A stretch of 64,000 bases of DNA from an uncultured Muribaculum sp. (GTDB taxonomy: Bacteria; Bacteroidota; Bacteroidia; Bacteroidales; Muribaculaceae): contig CAJUMZ010000007.1 of the NCBI GenBank assembly GCA_910587665.1, forward strand, positions 65,442 through 129,441, written 5' to 3'. The notes below the pieces were generated by a model, which did not search any database, had not been told where the DNA came from, and saw only the letters and a program-made list of their open reading frames with translations. Position 1 is the stretch's first letter. Each line of letters starts with the position of its first letter. Of the stretch, positions 60,575-64,000 are shown piece by piece. Position numbers and translations under genes: made by a program.

Positions 60575-61567
60575 TCACACAATAGGCTGTGTCGAAGCAG
60601 GGGTAGGAGTCTGGCGGGCTTCCCATCCGAGAGCGCTTGCGCCAAGCACAGCTGCATCGCTCTCCTTCAATTCGGAAAGCAACAATTTGGTCTTTCCCTT
60701 GAATATGGGAAGGATATTGCGGTCAAGAGACTCCTTTATCGGCTTCATAAGAAGGTCGCCGGAACGAGACAAACCGCCAAAGAGCACAATAGCCTCCGGA
60801 CTTGAGAATGCTATGAAGTTGGCAAACGCACGCCCCATGATATCACCGGTGTACTGGAACACCTCTTTGGCAAGCTTGTCGCCCGACATGGCTGCGTCAT
60901 ACACATCCTTGGAAGTGATCTCCTCGATAGGAAGATCGCGTAGCTTTGAAGGCTCGGTGCGTATTTCAAGAAATTCGCGAGCGGTACGCGCAACGCCCGT
61001 AGCCGAACAGTAAGCCTCCAGGCATCCTGTCCTGCCGCAACCGCACATCCTGCCGTTGGAAGGCTTTACGATGACATGACCAAGCTCGCCGGCAAAACCG
61101 TCATGACCATATACAAGCTGACCGTTGACAACTATACCGCTGCCAACCCCTGTGCCGAGAGTAATCATTATGAAATCCTTCATGCCTCGCGCCACACCGT
61201 AGGTCATCTCCCCGATAGCCGCAGCATTGGCATCGTTAGTTATAGCCACAGGCACGCCAAACGCCTCATGAAGCAAATGAGCCATAGGAATCGTTCCTTT
61301 CCAAGGAAGATTGGGTGCATTTTCAATCATGCCCGTAAAGTAATTGGCATTCGGGGCACCGACACCTATTCCGGCAATCTTGTCGGAAGCGTCATGAGCC
61401 TCAATCAAAGTGCCGAGTGCATCTCTCAACTCTGCAATATAGTCGTTGACATCGGCATGCTTGCCGGTCTTTATCGAATTGCTTGCAATGACATTACCTC
61501 TTGCGTCTACAATCCCGAATACTGTGTTGGTACCACCTATATCGATACCCACTACGTAAGGTTTCAT
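60575..61567 (-). CDS. ROK family glucokinase
   Basis: A 330-residue ROK sugar kinase. ATP motif GIDIGGTNTVFGIVD at the N-terminus, GAPNANY, catalytic NDANAAAIGE (Asp), GTGVGSGIVVNG, and the zinc motif CGCGRTGCLEAYCS preceded by GELGHV. Members phosphorylate glucose or N-acetylmannosamine and similar sugars. Glucose is most likely for this Bacteroidales type. It has its own promoter. Confidence 0.9.
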   Translation of the reverse strand: MKPYVVGIDIGGTNTVFGIVDARGNVIASNSIKTGKHADVNDYIAELRDALGTLIEAHDASDKIAGIGVGAPNANYFTGMIENAPNLPWKGTIPMAHLLHEAFGVPVAITNDANAAAIGEMTYGVARGMKDFIMITLGTGVGSGIVVNGQLVYGHDGFAGELGHVIVKPSNGRMCGCGRTGCLEAYCSATGVARTAREFLEIRTEPSKLRDLPIEEITSKDVYDAAMSGDKLAKEVFQYTGDIMGRAFANFIAFSSPEAIVLFGGLSRSGDLLMKPIKESLDRNILPIFKGKTKLLLSELKESDAAVLGASALGWEARQTPTPASTQPIV

Positions 61568-61612
61568 CTTTTTCTAAATATTAATAGGTTAACTGAATGT
61601 AATCTTATCCGA

Positions 61613-61644
61613 CAAAGATAACAAAAAAAGCATGGCAATTGCAA
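61613..61644 (-). promoter_or_regulatory. Promoter of the ROK kinase gene
   Basis: Minus strand: TTG 61644-61642, 21-nt spacer, TATCTTTG 61620-61613. The predicted 5' UTR is about 40 nt. Confidence 0.65.
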
Positions 61645-61706
61645 ACGTCGTCGTTAAAATATGTTTTGCATCGCAGAGACAGGGGCAGTTATTTCGGATT
61701 TTATTG

Positions 61707-61714
61707 TAACTTTG
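61707..61714 (+). promoter_or_regulatory. -7 box before the secreted protein pair
   Basis: TAACTTTG lies about 115 nt before the ATG at 61831. No TTG is at the normal spacing. The 5' UTR would be about 110 nt and shows only a short CCATATGG palindrome. Confidence 0.4.
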
Positions 61715-61830
61715 CCGAGTACAGAGCAGATAGATTCTTCCATATGGATGGATTAAAGCCCCATAGGATAATGATTATCTGAATTTAACAGTTTACTTAA
61801 TAACTCAAAACGAGCTTAAATCATTTCAAT

Positions 61831-62517
61831 ATGAAAAAAGTTTACATTATTGTGCTATGGACTCTATTATCATGTATAATTGTAAATATGCACGCCGTCA
61901 CACCAAAATCCTCCACGCTTGAAGATTGGACTAACTTTCTCAAGAAAAACGGATATTATCTTTATTCCTTTGACATCTCCGAGTTCTCAGACACGACAAG
62001 AACAATCATACTAAAGGTTCGCGAGTATGAGAACGATAGCCTTGTCCGCGATGATATTTTGCCTCCTTTTGGATTTAATACCCGACTGATGCTTGACGAG
62101 ATACCCGAGGATGCCCGCAATGACATGAAAGATATGGAGAATCCCGACAAAGGAATCGTGAGAACACTTAAACAGACAAATATAGGTTTGACATACCATG
62201 CCCAGGACTCCATAGCTATCGTCACCTATGATATGGTCGGCCACGGCATCCTGTCACCGCAACTTTCGTTAAGACCAATAGCCACCCAGGTGGGAGACAA
62301 GAAACAATATCTGTATGCGGCACGCCCGTTTGCTGCCACAGACAGTATTTCTACCGACAAATTCGTACCACTTGTCCTTTTAAGTTCATTTTGGATCGAT
62401 AATAACGGGATTATCCGGTCATGTGGTGAACATGAAATCAAAAGCCTTGACTCCGACATTATAAAGAATTCGCCACACAGCTACATAATAGGCTTCAATG
62501 TAGACACAAGAAAATAA
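61831..62517 (+). CDS. Secreted protein of unknown function
   Basis: A 228-residue protein with a signal peptide (MKKVYIIVLWTLLSCIIVNMHA). The mature part has LEDWTNFLKKNGYYLYSFDIS and a beta-rich C-terminal half, with no family that I can name. It is AT-richer than most neighbours. It lies 77 nt before a thioredoxin-like gene and may share its transcript. Confidence 0.7.
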   Translation: MKKVYIIVLWTLLSCIIVNMHAVTPKSSTLEDWTNFLKKNGYYLYSFDISEFSDTTRTIILKVREYENDSLVRDDILPPFGFNTRLMLDEIPEDARNDMKDMENPDKGIVRTLKQTNIGLTYHAQDSIAIVTYDMVGHGILSPQLSLRPIATQVGDKKQYLYAARPFAATDSISTDKFVPLVLLSSFWIDNNGIIRSCGEHEIKSLDSDIIKNSPHSYIIGFNVDTRK

Positions 62518-62594
62518 GTAAATCCGTGTCGGGTTAGAATTTAAGCTCGAATACAGGAAACTGACAACCAATCAAAAAGAATAATCCATCAGCC

Positions 62595-63941
62595 ATGCGC
62601 AATTTAACATTAGTCTTATTAGGAGCTATATCAAGTTTATTAGGAAATGCGACAGCCGCCAATATATCTTCTTGCAATATAATACCGGTAGATTCAATCA
62701 TAGTATCCGGACTGATAACAAATATACCAGAGAACGGATCAAAAACGATAATTATAAACGAATGTGACCCGTCGGAGAAAGCCGAACGCCGCTTGGCCGA
62801 GCCGGACAGTGCAGGGTACTTCCGCGAAAAAATCCCGTTTTCTTTCGGGCATACTTTCACAGTGAACTATCACGGTAATTTCATCAATGCCTATGCAGAA
62901 CCGGGGGACTCCGTATTCATACAGATTGATGCCTCAAAGTCGCCGTTGGAATTTCATCTCTCCGGAAACCATGAATCGCTTAATGAACAGTATTCCCACG
63001 CTTACCAAGTCTTATCCAAAATATATTGGGATGTCACCTTGCCTGCTGACACCATCTCCCTTGCCGACTACATGATTGCATTCAAAAAAGAAGTCGCACG
63101 GACAAGAACCCTGGTAGATGAATACATTGCGTCAAATGCCATCACTTCTGATGCCGCGAAATTACTCCACATTGACAATATTTTCTCAATCGCCAATCTG
63201 GCAATAGGTTTCCAAGGTATTGACAAGGAGGAGCAATTGGCATTTTTCACTGATTCTATCTTTGACATATTCAATGAGGACAATACCAAGCTTATGATAT
63301 TCCCATATCATATTAAAGCACTGTTATCCAATTTCCCCGAATATGTCGGCAAGGTCCCCAAAGGTCTAATTCGCGATCTGATGTATGCTTCCCTCCAAGA
63401 ACAAGAAGAAGGCTTTACGGTGGAGCGCTCCGAGTTTGCCAATCCGGCATATTATGACCGCCTTTATGCCGACCGAAACATCACTTTTAATTTAGACGCC
63501 ATTAAACAGGATGATTTCATAGTCGCCCAAGGTGATACGATTTACAATATCAAAGCTGACAATCCAATCAAATGGCTCGTAAAAGAATTTCCGGAAAAGC
63601 TTATCTATCTTGACATAAGCGCAACATGGTGCGGACCTTGTCGCGCGGCTCTTGCAGGTAGCGAGGGCTTAAGGGAGCATTTCAAAAATTCGGATGTGAT
63701 TTTTGCCGTAATCTGGCTTAAGTCAGATTTGCAGGCGTGGACTAAGTTGCTCCCGTCGATAGACAATGCAATTCACATATTCATCCCCGACGATGACACA
63801 GCCAACCGAATAATGGGAACAATGGAAGTAAAAGGCTTGCCGTCATATTTCTTGATCGACCGGAAGGGAAACATCGGCAATAAGGATCTCCCCAAATTAA
63901 ACAGCAACGCCCTCCCCGACTTTTTGAAATCCAAATTATAA
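62595..63941 (+). CDS. TlpA-like thioredoxin-fold protein with N-terminal DUF4369-like domain
   Basis: A 448-residue exported protein (signal peptide MRNLTLVLLGAISSLLGNATA). The N-terminal region of about 110 residues (GYFREKIPFSFGHTF, YAEPGDSVFIQID) fits DUF4369-type domains that precede thiol-disulfide proteins in Bacteroidetes. The C-terminal thioredoxin-like domain has WCGPC at about residues 345-349 (SATWCGPCRAAL) and the cis-proline region VKGLPSYFLID. It should reduce or isomerise disulfides in the periplasm. Confidence 0.85.
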   Translation: MRNLTLVLLGAISSLLGNATAANISSCNIIPVDSIIVSGLITNIPENGSKTIIINECDPSEKAERRLAEPDSAGYFREKIPFSFGHTFTVNYHGNFINAYAEPGDSVFIQIDASKSPLEFHLSGNHESLNEQYSHAYQVLSKIYWDVTLPADTISLADYMIAFKKEVARTRTLVDEYIASNAITSDAAKLLHIDNIFSIANLAIGFQGIDKEEQLAFFTDSIFDIFNEDNTKLMIFPYHIKALLSNFPEYVGKVPKGLIRDLMYASLQEQEEGFTVERSEFANPAYYDRLYADRNITFNLDAIKQDDFIVAQGDTIYNIKADNPIKWLVKEFPEKLIYLDISATWCGPCRAALAGSEGLREHFKNSDVIFAVIWLKSDLQAWTKLLPSIDNAIHIFIPDDDTANRIMGTMEVKGLPSYFLIDRKGNIGNKDLPKLNSNALPDFLKSKL

Positions 63942-64000
63942 ATATTTTGGGGTCAGCGGATTTTCCCGGTGGGCGAGGAAGATGTCAAGAGTATAGTGTT
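63937..64000 (-). CDS. C-terminal end of an unidentified protein, partial
   Basis: An open minus-strand frame enters from the right edge and ends at TAA 63939-63937. The visible tail reads HYTLDIFLAHRENPLTPKYL. The stop overlaps the end of the TlpA-like gene, which is common for convergent genes here. Too short to identify, and reality of the gene is likely but not certain. Confidence 0.45.

Overview
The window is one 64-kb stretch of a Bacteroidales genome, and Muribaculaceae-like is my best guess (inference). Direct support is the recurrent Bacteroidetes promoter (TTG, 19-21 nt, TAnnTTTG), which I could place at fourteen sites, the weak or absent Shine-Dalgarno sequences, and the gene families (SulP, CstA, BspA-type LRR protein, DUF4105, long SecA, NifJ, HipA/DUF3037). 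Coding density is high and most genes look like ordinary chromosomal ones. I saw no tRNA, rRNA, insertion sequence or CRISPR array.

Layout. 1-1550: end of pepD and a secreted muramidase. 1567-6656 (minus): rnz-tadA-metH. 7092-10664: nifJ. 11054-14383: an AT-rich GATC restriction-modification cassette with two methylases and two unrelated nucleases, preceded by a structured leader RNA candidate. 14475-18900 (minus): a two-gene glycan locus (GH2 plus a pectinesterase-like beta-helix protein). 18983-19901: a PH-like membrane protein and a GNAT acetyltransferase. 20141-21985 (minus): mtnN-luxS-AlbA_2. 22104-24543: an acetyltransferase/DUF1349/VOC operon facing a LuxR-type regulator. 24800-29393: a B3/B4-domain protein, a secreted protein, a HipA/DUF3037 pair and a zinc-type P-type ATPase. 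29451-31544: a tiny lipoprotein and a SulP transporter. 31667-33355: an accessory patch with a damaged DUF6291 gene and an AbiF-type HEPN gene behind its own small pseudoknot-like RNA. 33385-38034 (minus): TPR/PD40 protein, cstA, PHP phosphatase, metA. 38236-50262 (plus): a long housekeeping run (DUF4105, a catalytically dead PafA-like protein, secA, prolyl oligopeptidase, lipoprotein, murB, MBL hydrolase, META lipoprotein). 50324-54933 (minus): a probable cell-wall recycling operon (glycosyltransferase, DUF4922-SpoIID fusion, AmpG). 55054-64000: LRR surface protein, DEAD-box helicase, small RNA, YkvA, ROK glucokinase, and two secreted proteins, one of them TlpA-like.

Working together: MtnN, LuxS, MetH and MetA cover S-adenosylhomocysteine detoxification, homocysteine recovery and the first committed step of methionine synthesis. 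MetA carries Glu111, which points to acetyl-CoA rather than succinyl-CoA. SecA, MurB, AmpG, SpoIID and the muramidase are envelope functions. Defence is represented by the GATC cassette and the AbiF/RNA pair.

The signals most worth following are the AbiF gene with its compact RNA (32357-33355), the GATC cassette that carries both a DpnII-type and a MutH/Sau3AI-type nuclease under a structured leader, two paralogous small RNAs with a shared 5' end and GTGA-loop terminators (6826-6930 and 59860-59968), an orphan promoter-terminator pair (19923-20092), and a PafA-like protein that has lost nearly all catalytic residues.
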